DNA of 64,000 nt from Flavobacteriaceae bacterium PS02334 (lineage in GTDB: Bacteria > Bacteroidota > Bacteroidia > Flavobacteriales > Flavobacteriaceae): the NCBI GenBank assembly GCA_029959295.1, contig JASCOH010000007.1:124001-188000 (forward strand). Reading direction: 5' to 3'. Of this stretch, positions 44,860 to 53,900 are shown one piece after another. Each line of letters starts with the position of its first letter. Position 1 is the first letter of the stretch. The notes beneath the pieces are model-generated. The model was given only the letters and a program-made list of their open reading frames with translations, ran no database searches and was not told where the DNA came from. The position numbers were made by a program, and so were the translations under genes.

Positions 44860-45798
44860 TTACAAACTATGTACTTCTTTCTTAGCTTCTTCAAACTCCG
44901 AAATCATTCCGTCCACAATAGCTGCCACAGATTTAATTTCGTGAATCAAACCAGAAACTTGTCCGATTTCTAATTCTCCTTCAACCAAATCTCCTTCCAA
45001 CATGCCACGTTTTGCCCTAGCTCTTCCTAACAATATTTTCAAATCGTCAACACTTGGCGCAGTAGCATACAAATCTTGAATATCTTGATAAAATTTATTT
45101 TTTATAAGACGGACAGGCGCTAATTCCTTTAAAGTAACCTGCGTTCCTCCTTCTTCCAAATCGACAATGGTCTGCTTAAAATTATCGTGCGCTGAACTTT
45201 CAAACGAAGCTGCAAAACGGCTTCCTACTTGAACGCCGTCAGCACCTAAAATCATTGTCGCCAGCATCGCTCTTCCCGTAGCAATTCCTCCCGCCGCAAT
45301 TAACGGAATCTGGATTTTTTCTTTAACTATAGGAATCAATGTCAATGTCGTAGATTCTTCCCTTCCATTATGTCCGCCTGCTTCGAAACCTTCTGCAACG
45401 ACGGCATCAACTCCAGCTTCTTGCGCTTTTAAGGCAAATTTTGAACTGCTGACAACATGAACAACCGTAATTCCTTTTTCCTTCAAAAAACTGGTCCATG
45501 TTTTCGGATTTCCTGCGGAAGTAAAGACAATTTTCACGCCTTCTTCCACAATAATATTCATGATTTCCTCAATATTTGGATATAGCATCGGAACATTTAC
45601 ACCAAAAGGTTTGTCCGTCGCTTTTTTACATTTTTGGATATGCGAACGCAAAACATCTGGATACATAGAACCGGCTCCGATTAATCCCAAACCGCCTGCA
45701 TTGCTGACTGCGCTTGCTAATTTGTAACCGCTGTTCCAAATCATTCCTCCTTGGATGATTGGATATTTTATATTAAAAAGTTGTGTGATTTTGTTCAC
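44860..45798 (-). CDS. NAD(P)H-dependent flavin oxidoreductase (nitronate monooxygenase family)
   Basis: The 312-residue TIM-barrel FMN protein belongs to the nitronate monooxygenase/FabK-like family. It starts with NIKYPIIQGGMIWNSGYKLA and shows SNAGGLGLIGAGSMYPD, VVAEGFEAGGHNGREES (with the family's AGGHxG), IPLIAAGGIATGRAMLA and ADGVQVGSRFAASFES. It could detoxify nitronates or act as an enoyl-ACP reductase. Lack of other fatty-acid genes nearby leaves this open. It is monocistronic on the minus strand. Confidence 0.9.
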   Translation of the reverse strand: MNKITQLFNIKYPIIQGGMIWNSGYKLASAVSNAGGLGLIGAGSMYPDVLRSHIQKCKKATDKPFGVNVPMLYPNIEEIMNIIVEEGVKIVFTSAGNPKTWTSFLKEKGITVVHVVSSSKFALKAQEAGVDAVVAEGFEAGGHNGREESTTLTLIPIVKEKIQIPLIAAGGIATGRAMLATMILGADGVQVGSRFAASFESSAHDNFKQTIVDLEEGGTQVTLKELAPVRLIKNKFYQDIQDLYATAPSVDDLKILLGRARAKRGMLEGDLVEGELEIGQVSGLIHEIKSVAAIVDGMISEFEEAKKEVHSL

Positions 45799-45880
45799 TG
45801 CAATTGGATTTGATTTCTTTATAAAAACAAAAATCGCTAAAATTTCTTAAAGCGATTCGTTGTTTGCAAAATATTGTCGT

Positions 45881-47494
45881 TTAATTCTTGACTAGCTTTC
45901 CTGTTTGGGAAAAATTTCCTGAAATTATCTTATAAAAATAAATTCCTGAAGTAAGTTCTTCTACTGAAAAATGAGGATTTGTTCCTTGCAAATCTGCATT
46001 TAAAACTTGCTGTCCTAAACTATTAAAAAGTGCCACTTTAGCGTTTTCAAAACCAGTAGGCAAAGCCAAATTCACTACAGAATTCGATGGATTTGGATAT
46101 ACAATAAATGAATTAGAAGAAAAATTCGAAACGCCCAAAGCTTTCTGAATAGCCAGACTAAAATCAGGAATTCCGTAACCAAATTGATCATTTGGAGTTG
46201 CATATAAATTCGCCGATTCTTTAATCGCCTGTATAATTTGAGCATTGGTTTTAGTAGGCAAAGCTTGCCACAAACACGCCACCATTCCTGCTGTAATCGG
46301 TCCTGAAAAGGAAGTTCCGTTGGCTGTACCGATATTTCCAGAAGTATCTGAAATCACTGAAGCCTGGCCTTGCGCCATCACATCCGGCTTGACTCTTCCA
46401 TCAAAAGACGGGCCGATTGAACTGAAACTTGCATAATTTTTTGAAGCCGTAACCGCGCCAATCGCCAAAACATTTACGGCATCCGCCGGAGCGCTAATGT
46501 AAGGATCGGAAGAACCGCCAGAATTTCCAGCAGAAACGACACAAATCATACCGCGTGAAAAAGCAATATCCGCACCGCGAGAAATAAACGCAGTCGTTCC
46601 GTTCATGTCTTCATAAGTATGGCTGTAATTCGGATTATCATAACCAAAATAGCCCAAAGAAGTATTGATAATGTCAACGCCCAGGCTGTCTGCCATTTCC
46701 GCAGCTTCTACCCAGTTTGATTCTTCCAAAGGATTTTCGCTAGAAACATCTTCAGTAATAAAAAGATAATATGACGCATCAGGAGCAGTTCCAACCAACT
46801 GATTTACAGTATATCCAGCCATAGTTGAAAGCACCATTGTTCCATGCGTACCTCCTGTATAAAAATTTGAATTTCTGCCTACAAAATTATATCCGCCTAA
46901 AATTTGATTGTTATTTCTAATTCTTTGAAACGGAGAAATAGTATTTACACCCGGAAATCCTGCATCTAAAACGGCAATGATTTTTCCAGTTCCTGTATAA
47001 TTCTGCTGATGCAATAAATGCCCGTTGAGCATTTGAATTTGATTGGAAGAATTTCCATACTGAAAAGTTACTTGCGTATCAAGCATCTTGTTTACCGGAC
47101 TAAAATCGGTTTGCGCAACATTTCGTCCAGCCACATTTAAATTCCTATTTGCAAACTCAACATGATCCACAAAAGAAAGATTTTGAAGGTTTTGAATATT
47201 CGCAACAGTTCCTCGAACATGCAGTGCATTGAGCCATTTTGATTTTGCTTTTACGGTAATTCCTGCCGAAACCGTGACTTGGCTTATGTATGATTCCGAA
47301 ATCGGAACATCTTTATTATCCAAAGCAATATTTTGAGCAGTTCTTCTGTCCAAAGCGCGCTGTGAAAGCATTTCTAACGGATTTGCTAGAAAATATGCTG
47401 CGTCAGGTTTGTCAGTAAAATAAACCCACGCATCCTCTTGTGCATTCGCTAAAAAGCTTAAAAATAAAACAATTATAAAGGTAATTTTTTTCAT
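45881..47494 (-). CDS. Subtilisin-family serine protease with T9SS sorting domain
   Basis: The 537-residue secreted S8 peptidase has a signal peptide (residues 1 to about 19, FLSFLANAQ) and a prodomain-like part (about 20-165). The catalytic domain carries the triad Asp177 (IIAVLDAGF), His217 (GGTHGTMVLSTMAG) and Ser395 (GTANGTSFSGPITAG), with the oxyanion Asn in VVSAGNSGG. A C-terminal type A T9SS sorting domain (about 465-537) has VYPNPSNSVVNLALP and LTSGIYFYKI. It should be released or attached to the cell surface by the type IX system. Confidence 0.94.
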   Translation of the reverse strand: MKKITFIIVLFLSFLANAQEDAWVYFTDKPDAAYFLANPLEMLSQRALDRRTAQNIALDNKDVPISESYISQVTVSAGITVKAKSKWLNALHVRGTVANIQNLQNLSFVDHVEFANRNLNVAGRNVAQTDFSPVNKMLDTQVTFQYGNSSNQIQMLNGHLLHQQNYTGTGKIIAVLDAGFPGVNTISPFQRIRNNNQILGGYNFVGRNSNFYTGGTHGTMVLSTMAGYTVNQLVGTAPDASYYLFITEDVSSENPLEESNWVEAAEMADSLGVDIINTSLGYFGYDNPNYSHTYEDMNGTTAFISRGADIAFSRGMICVVSAGNSGGSSDPYISAPADAVNVLAIGAVTASKNYASFSSIGPSFDGRVKPDVMAQGQASVISDTSGNIGTANGTSFSGPITAGMVACLWQALPTKTNAQIIQAIKESANLYATPNDQFGYGIPDFSLAIQKALGVSNFSSNSFIVYPNPSNSVVNLALPTGFENAKVALFNSLGQQVLNADLQGTNPHFSVEELTSGIYFYKIISGNFSQTGKLVKN

Positions 47495-47987
47495 AGTAAT
47501 TAAATAGCTTGTTCAAATTTTAAAATTTCCGCAGTCGTCGATAACATAGAATCACATAAAAATGCCTCAAGATCATCTACGTGAATATAACAATTTAAGT
47601 TTTTTATTTTTTAGACTTCTCAAAATCTAAAGAAGAAATTTGCAGCAATATTTTAATAATCGTGTTTTATCCTTAATTATTCAATTACCAAAGCTACGAA
47701 ATAGTTTTATTTCAATTTGTTAAGGCTGAAGTAATTTTGCTCAAAACGGAAAATTACAGTTATAAAATCATTGCGTTTGAAGAGAAAAAACAACTTTCAG
47801 GCAAAATACGCCATTCAGAAATGTAATCTAATTTTGGACAGAATTATGCCTAGATTGAATAATTTTTTAGTGTTTTAAGTAAGATATTTATAGAAAAACA
47901 TTTTTTTACACAAAGAAAAAAAAACGATTACAAATAATTGAATTACAGTAAATTAAAAATTATTTTTTGAATTATACAAAAATAAAT
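47495..47987. other. Gene-free stretch between the subtilase and methionine operon
   Basis: About 490 bp of AT-rich DNA separate the divergent subtilase and methionine unit. I find no credible ORF, tRNA or strong hairpin. It probably carries the minus-strand subtilase promoter, but no clear TAnnTTTG box is visible near its start. Confidence 0.5.
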
Positions 47988-48019
47988 TTGGTAAAACCAT
48001 TTTTTATGTTCTAAATTTG
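47988..48019 (+). promoter_or_regulatory. Promoter of the methionine operon
   Basis: TTG (47988-47990), a 21-bp spacer and TAAATTTG (48012-48019) fit the consensus. Transcription would start about 17 bp before the riboswitch. Confidence 0.65.
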
Positions 48020-48042
48020 CACTCAAGTTCTTTAAAAGATTA

Positions 48043-48151
48043 TTCTTATCCAGAAAGACCGAGGGAATTGACCCGATGACGTCTTAGCAACCTGTTCACT
48101 TGTGAATAAGGTGCTACATTCAACCTTTGCTTCGGCGAGGATAGATAAGCT
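48043..48151 (+). ncRNA. SAM-I (S-box) riboswitch
   Basis: The aptamer shows the SAM-I core: P1 arm CTTATC (48045-48050) pairing with GATAAG (48144-48149), then AGAAAGACCGAGGGAATTGA, CCCGATGACGTCTTAGCAACC, and AAGGTGCTACATTC. SAM binding should stabilise P1 and favour the downstream terminator. The gene controlled is a trans-sulfuration enzyme, with homoserine dehydrogenase after it, which fits methionine feedback. Confidence 0.94.
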
Positions 48152-48182
48152 AGAAAATGTAAATAATACTTCAAAATATTAT

Positions 48183-48217
48183 ATGCTCTTCTGACTTATC
48201 GGAAGGGCATTTTTTAT
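48183..48217 (+). terminator. Riboswitch-controlled terminator
   Basis: ATGCTCTTC and GAAGGGCAT form a 9-bp stem followed by six T. The loop contains CTTATC (48195-48200), the same word as the P1 5' arm. It can therefore pair with the P1 3' arm GATAAG to form an antiterminator when SAM is absent. Confidence 0.85.
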
Positions 48218-48297
48218 TTCTGCTCCTTTCGATATCTGGTTTCGAATATTTTTTGGAAAACAAAAAATTATTTAAAAACATCTTAAAAAGTTATCAA

Positions 48298-49476
48298 ATG
48301 AAAGAGCAAACTCAAATTTTAAATTACATTCCCGTAGACGAATTAACAGGTTCCATTTCGGTGCCGATTTACCAAACTTCCACATTTGTTCAAGACGAAC
48401 CTGGCGTTCATAAAGGTTTTGATTATGCGAGAAGCAATAATCCGACAAGAAAAGTCTTGGAAGATTTGGCCGCGAAATTAGAAAATGGAACCAACGGATA
48501 CGCATTCTCAAGCGGTTTGGCGGCAATCGATGCGGTTGTAAAATTACTTTCTGCCGGAGACGAAATCATCGCAGTCGATGATATTTATGGAGGAGCTTTC
48601 CGCCTATTTACTCATGTTTATGAAAAATTTGGTATCAAAGTAAATTATGTCGATGCAACTGATTCTAAAAATATAGCAAACGCGATTACAGACAAAACCG
48701 CCTTGATCTGGATTGAGTCTCCAACAAATCCTACACTTAAAATTTCTGATCTTCGAGCTATCGGAAAAATTGCAAAAGAGAACAATGTTTTGTTTTGCGT
48801 AGACAATACTTTTGCGTCGCCGATTGCACAAAAACCGATTGAATTTGGAGCTGACTTGATTGTTCACAGCGCAACAAAATATATTTCCGGACATAGTGAT
48901 TTGATTGCCGGTTTGGTGATTACGGCTAATGAAGAATTAGGTGCTAAAATCAAATTTATCCAAAATGCTTCGGGTGCTATTCTTGGGCCATTCGACAGCT
49001 GGTTGGTCATACGAGGAATCGAAACTTTGACCCTTAGAATCAAACAACATGCTGAAAATGCACAGAAAATTGCTGCATTCTTGACTACAGAAAAACTAAT
49101 CAAAAACGTGTATTATCCAGGTTTGAAAACGCACCACAACCACGAAATTGCAAAAAGCCAGCAGAAATATTTTGGAGGCGTTGTCACTTTTGACTTGGTA
49201 ATTGATGACAAAGCTTTGGCTTCAAGAATTGTTTCTGGAACAAAATTATTCAAGCTGGCAGAAAGTTTGGGCGGCGTAAAAAGCTTGTGTTGCCTGCCTT
49301 GCGAAATGACTCACAAATCTATTCCTGCAGAAATCAGATATAAATCTGGAGTTACTGACAGCTTGATTCGCTTGTCAGTCGGACTGGAACATGCTGACGA
49401 TTTGATAGCTGATTTGAAAGAAGCAATTGCTAATGCGGTTAACGAAAAGGCAACTGTTGCTTCGTCTTTGAACTAA
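48298..49476 (+). CDS. Trans-sulfuration PLP enzyme (cystathionine gamma-synthase/O-succinylhomoserine sulfhydrylase type)
   Basis: The 392-residue fold-type I PLP enzyme joins an activated homoserine with cysteine or sulfide in methionine synthesis. Signatures are SVPIYQTSTFVQDEPGVHKG, DYARSNNPTRKVLEDL, FSSGLAAIDAVVKLL, WIESPTNPTLKISDL, DNTFASPIAQKP and the PLP Lys in VHSATKYISGHSDLI. I start at ATG 48298; an in-frame TTG at 48253 would add 15 Lys-rich residues without homology. The gene sits directly behind the SAM riboswitch. Cystathionine synthesis and direct sulfhydrylation cannot be told apart by motif. Confidence 0.92.
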   Translation: MKEQTQILNYIPVDELTGSISVPIYQTSTFVQDEPGVHKGFDYARSNNPTRKVLEDLAAKLENGTNGYAFSSGLAAIDAVVKLLSAGDEIIAVDDIYGGAFRLFTHVYEKFGIKVNYVDATDSKNIANAITDKTALIWIESPTNPTLKISDLRAIGKIAKENNVLFCVDNTFASPIAQKPIEFGADLIVHSATKYISGHSDLIAGLVITANEELGAKIKFIQNASGAILGPFDSWLVIRGIETLTLRIKQHAENAQKIAAFLTTEKLIKNVYYPGLKTHHNHEIAKSQQKYFGGVVTFDLVIDDKALASRIVSGTKLFKLAESLGGVKSLCCLPCEMTHKSIPAEIRYKSGVTDSLIRLSVGLEHADDLIADLKEAIANAVNEKATVASSLN

Positions 49477-49490
49477 TCTTTAATTTAATT

Positions 49491-49596
49491 AAACACAGAT
49501 TTCACGGATTAGCACAAATAAAAGTTGATTCAATTCTGAGAAAAAATAATCCTTTACTAAATTTTTCAAGATTTCAAATCTGTGAAATCTGTGTTT
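49491..49596. repeat. 20-bp inverted repeat within the methionine operon
   Basis: The arm at 49491-49510 (starts AAACACAGATTTCAC) and the arm at 49577-49596 are complementary over 20 bp with one G-U pair, 66 bp apart. The right arm lies just before the homoserine dehydrogenase ATG. No T-run follows, so it may be an RNA-stability or attenuating structure rather than a terminator. Confidence 0.75.
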
Positions 49597-49611
49597 CAAA
49601 AAAAACTAAAA

Positions 49612-50859
49612 ATGTCAAGAAAAAAATTAAATATAGGATTGTTCGGGTTTGGATGCGTGGGTTTCGGATTGTATGAAGTCCTGCAGAAAACGCCCGGTTT
49701 GAAGGCAAACATCAAAAATATTTGTGTAAAAGATAAAGATAAGAAGCGTGAAATTGGCGAAGAAAATTTTACTTTCAACAGGGAAGATATTTTTAATGAT
49801 CCAGAAATTAACGTGATTGTCGAGCTCATTGACGATGCTGACGCAGCTTATGAAATTGTAACCCGTGCCTTGAAAAGCGGGAAAGCAGTGGTTTCTGCGA
49901 ACAAAAAAATGATTGCGGAACATTTTGAGGAACTGCTGGATTTACAGCGTGAATATAAAGTTCCGTTGTTGTATGAAGCGGCTTGTTGCGCGAGTATGCC
50001 GATTATCAGAAATTTGGAAGAATACTATGATAATGATCTTTTAGAATCCATCCAAGGAATTGTAAATGGTTCTACTAATTATATTTTAACGAAGACTTTT
50101 AAGGATAATTTATCTTATGAAGAGGCGCTGAAAGAAGCGCAGGAAAAAGGTTTTGCAGAAAGCAATCCGATTTTGGATACTGGCGGTTTTGATGCAAAAT
50201 ATAAATTGTTGATTTTGCTGGCCCATTCTTTTGGATATATTGCAAAACCGGATGATCTGCTGAATATTGGAATCAATAATATCGGCGGATTAGAGTTAAA
50301 ATATGCTCGTGAAAAAGGATTAAAGATTAAATTGGTAGCACAGGCTTTCAAGAATTTAAACGGAAATATTTCAGCTTTTGTGATTCCGAAATTTGTGGAT
50401 TCTGAAGATAGATTGTTTAATGTGGACGATGTTTTTAATGGCGTGATTACAAAAACGAGTTTTGCCGACGAACAATTTTTTGTTGGCAAAGGCGCCGGTG
50501 CTCATCCTACGGCTTCTGCGGTTTTGAGCGATATTTCGGCATTGAGTTATGACTACCAATATGAATATAAAAAAATTGCCCAGCAGGAAGATTTGATTTT
50601 ATCGGATGATGTGAATCTGAAAGTGTTTTTGAGACATCAAATAGAAGATGCTGTAACTTTAAAAAAACATTTTTCGAATATTGATGAATCCTATTTAAAT
50701 CATGATTCAGGTTACATTACCGGAACTATTTCTTTAGAAAATTTAAGAAACATTCACTTTGATGAAAGTTTAGACAAGTCATTTGTTTTATTGGAAGTAG
50801 TAAAAAAGATTCAGATTGTCGATAAAAATTTACAGATTTCAAGTTTTGAATTGGTCTAA
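49612..50859 (+). CDS. hom: Homoserine dehydrogenase
   Basis: This enzyme reduces aspartate semialdehyde to homoserine, the branch point to methionine and threonine. The 415-residue protein has a Rossmann start (LNIGLFGFGCVGFGLYEVL), VVSANKKMIAEHFEEL, the catalytic region NGSTNYILTKTF with AQEKGFAESNPILDTGGFDA and KLLILLAHSFG, and the acid/His segment VGKGAGAHPTASAVLSDI. A short C-terminal part (about 330-415) may be regulatory. I use ATG 49612; a GTG at 49582 lies in the inverted repeat. It is probably co-transcribed with the trans-sulfuration gene under SAM control. Confidence 0.94.
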   Translation: MSRKKLNIGLFGFGCVGFGLYEVLQKTPGLKANIKNICVKDKDKKREIGEENFTFNREDIFNDPEINVIVELIDDADAAYEIVTRALKSGKAVVSANKKMIAEHFEELLDLQREYKVPLLYEAACCASMPIIRNLEEYYDNDLLESIQGIVNGSTNYILTKTFKDNLSYEEALKEAQEKGFAESNPILDTGGFDAKYKLLILLAHSFGYIAKPDDLLNIGINNIGGLELKYAREKGLKIKLVAQAFKNLNGNISAFVIPKFVDSEDRLFNVDDVFNGVITKTSFADEQFFVGKGAGAHPTASAVLSDISALSYDYQYEYKKIAQQEDLILSDDVNLKVFLRHQIEDAVTLKKHFSNIDESYLNHDSGYITGTISLENLRNIHFDESLDKSFVLLEVVKKIQIVDKNLQISSFELV

Positions 50860-50889
50860 AAAAAGTTTTGTTTTGTTTATTTGTTTATT

Positions 50890-50923
50890 AAAAAGCCCAG
50901 CATTAATATGTTGGGCTTTTTTT
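50890..50923 (+). terminator. Terminator of the methionine operon
   Basis: AAAAGCCCAGCAT, loop TAAT, ATGTTGGGCTTTT and more T residues form a 9-bp or longer stem, 31 bp after the stop. Confidence 0.88.
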
Positions 50924-50932
50924 AAGTATAAA

Positions 50933-50955
50933 AAAACCTCCCGAAGGAGGTTTTA
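50933..50955. terminator. Terminator of the giant surface protein gene
   Basis: AAAACCTCC, loop CGAA, GGAGGTTTT form a 9-bp stem 18 bp past the minus-strand stop at 50973; A/T tracts flank it. Confidence 0.8.
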
Positions 50956-50972
50956 AAACTTAAGAAAACATC

Positions 50973-53900
50973 TTATTTTTTAATCAGCTTCACTACTTTA
51001 GAATTGCTTCCTGAGGAAACTTCTAACATGTAGGTACCTGCTGCCAAATTAGACATATCAATTTGAGTTTCATTTGCATTTACTTTTTTAGTCAAAACTT
51101 GTTGACCTAATAAGTTATACAATTTAAGTTCTGAAATATTTTCAGAGTAAGAAACTTTCAATACATCATTTACTGGATTTGGATAATATTTCAATTGATT
51201 AGCAGCAAAACTTGGTGCGCTCAAATCAAAATCAATAGTTACAGCCAAAGCCGTACTTCTACAAGTTCCGACAACTTGAACCGCATAATAGGTAGCATTA
51301 TCAACTGTTGGAGTAGTCAAAGGAAGTGCATTATTTCCTGTTACAGCATCACCTGCATTTCCATACCAAAGAATTCCAGTTGAAGGAGAAACTACTAAGT
51401 TTGCCAATGTTGCTCCATATTGAGAAGCAGCACCTGTTGGTTGTGACGGAGATGGAGTCACAGTTACAGTCAATGTTTGAGTGTTAGCACATAAACCAGC
51501 TGTCGGCGTGAAAACGTAAGATCCGCCGGTCATGTTATTGATTGTTGCCGGAGACCAAGTTCCTGTTACTCCGTTTGGAGAAGTCGTTGCTAAAGTCGGC
51601 GCAGTTGAACCTGCACAGAAAGGTGCGATTGCTGCAAAATTTGGCGTTACAACTGGCGTTACTGTCACAGTCAATGTTTGAGTGTTAGCACATAAACCTG
51701 CTGTTGGCGTGAAAACATAAGATCCGCCGGTCATATTATCAATTGTTGCCGGAGACCAAGTTCCTGTTACTCCGTTTGGAGAAGTTGTTGCTAAAACTGG
51801 AGCAGTTGAACCTGCACAGAAAGGTGCGATTGCTGCGAAGTTTGGCGTTACAACTGGTGTTACTGTCACAGTCAATGTTTGAGTGTTAGCACATAAACCT
51901 GCTGTTGGCGTGAAAACGTAAGATCCGCCGGTCATGTTATCAATTGTTGCCGGAGACCAAGTTCCTGTTACTCCGTTTGGAGAAGTCGTTGCTAAAACTG
52001 GAGCAGTTGAACCTGCACATAAAGGTGTGATCGCTGCAAAGTTTGGCGTTACAACTGGTGTTACTGTCACACTCAATGTTTGAGTGTTAGCACATAAACC
52101 TGCTGTTGGAGTGAAAACGTAAGTTCCGTCGGCAGTATTGCTAACTGTTGCCGGAGACCAAGTTCCTGTTACTCCGTTTGGAGAAGTTGTTGCTAAAACT
52201 GGAGCAGTTGAACCAGCACAGAAAGGTGCGATTGCTGCGAAGTTTGGCGTTACAACTGGTGTTACCGTCACAGTCAATGTTTGAGTGTTAGCACATAAAC
52301 CTGCCGTTGGCGTGAAAACGTAAGATCCGCCGGTCATGTTATCAATTGTTGCCGGAGACCAAGTTCCTGTTACTCCGTTTGGAGAAGTCGTTGCTAAAAC
52401 TGGAGCAGTTGAACCTGCACAGAAAGGTGCGATTGCTGCGAAGTTTGGCGTTACAACTGGCGTTACTGTCAATAATGATGAGCTTGAAGCGCTACATCCA
52501 GAACCTGACATTACTGTTGCCGTATAAGTCGTTGTACCTGCAGGTTTTGCATATACAGTGCTTAAAGATTCTCCAGTATAGGCAACTGTTGCCAATGCGT
52601 CAGAATATAATCCTGTTGCTGGCGTCCAAACCGTGTTCATCGTGTATTTAAATGTAATATTTGGTCTAGCAGTACTAGCTCCAGATGTCCCATATACAGT
52701 TACAGCATCAAAACCAGCGATTCCACCTGTAATATTATCACTTGCTCCATAATATACAGAATTGTTAATTGTAGTAGTTGTTTTAGTTATATTTCCTGAA
52801 CCATTTCCACCGTTTCCAGCATTATGAACAGTTTCTACAATCAAATTTGAAACACCATCCCAAGTGTAAGGAGTTGTAAACTGAAATGATGTAATTCCTG
52901 CAGCTGTAGCCGTGAAAGTTGTTGGCCCATAAACTGCCGAAGTTCCAGAAACCATACCGGTCAAAGCAGTATTAGTTGTAGTTCCCATTCTGATGGTAAA
53001 ATTAACTAAACTTGCTGTTGCATTAAATGCATTAAGATCAAATGTCAAAGCACTAATTTTAGATCCAGCTGCTAAGCCTTGAGCTGATAATTCTGCTGCT
53101 GTATATAAAATTTGATGTTTTACACCTCCATAATAGGCACTTAAAGAATTTGGAAAAGCTGTCGCTCCGAGAACTGTTGTTCCTGTACCAAAAGTTGCAG
53201 TAGCCTGTTCAACATTTAATGCTTGAATACTTCCCGCACAAATTGAACCAGTAGCTGGTAATACATTTACTGTAGGAATTGGATTCACTGTCACAACTAC
53301 TGTAGCAGTAGCTGCGCAAAGAGCACCTCCGCTTTGTGTAGCATTTAAAGTATATGTAGTAGTCACAGTTGGATTAAATACCCAACCTGTTGTTTGATTT
53401 CCAGAAACACCAGTATTTGGAGTCCAAACGAAATCTGTAAAATCTGTTGCTCCAGCAGTAGCTGTTATTGCACTTGAAGTTTGACCAAGACAAACTGAAG
53501 CAGTAGCAGCGCTTAAAGTTAAAGTTGGTGCTGGAGTTACTGTAGCAACAACTTCAGTTCTAGCTGAACCACATACTACTTGTCCTGAGAACAAAACATT
53601 TAATCTATTTTTTGATACAGTTCCAGTTGTTGGAGTTGCACCTGTTGTAGACCATAATACTTTGTCATCAGTTGTAGCTGTATAATATGTTCTTGCATTA
53701 TTTGTTGCGTCTGCTCCGGTATGTGAAACATTTACAACAATATTAGAAATACCATCCCATAGATAAGGGGTTGCAAATGTAATTACTTGCCATCCTGAAG
53801 CTGTGTGAGTATAAGTCGAAGGACCATATACTGTAGTAGAAGGTGTTGTCAAGAAGTTGGTATTTGCAAAACTTGATTGTGTAGTGTTTCCAATTTTTAC

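Noticed and set aside
47500-47606. Open minus-strand frame upstream of the subtilase (YIHVDDLEAFLCDSML)
   Set aside because: It looks protein-like but is only about 36 codons with no ATG at its start, so I treat it as chance.
51444-52448. CRISPR-like regular repeats
   Set aside because: The 201-bp period is fully coding, with no short repeat/unique spacer alternation; it is a protein repeat.
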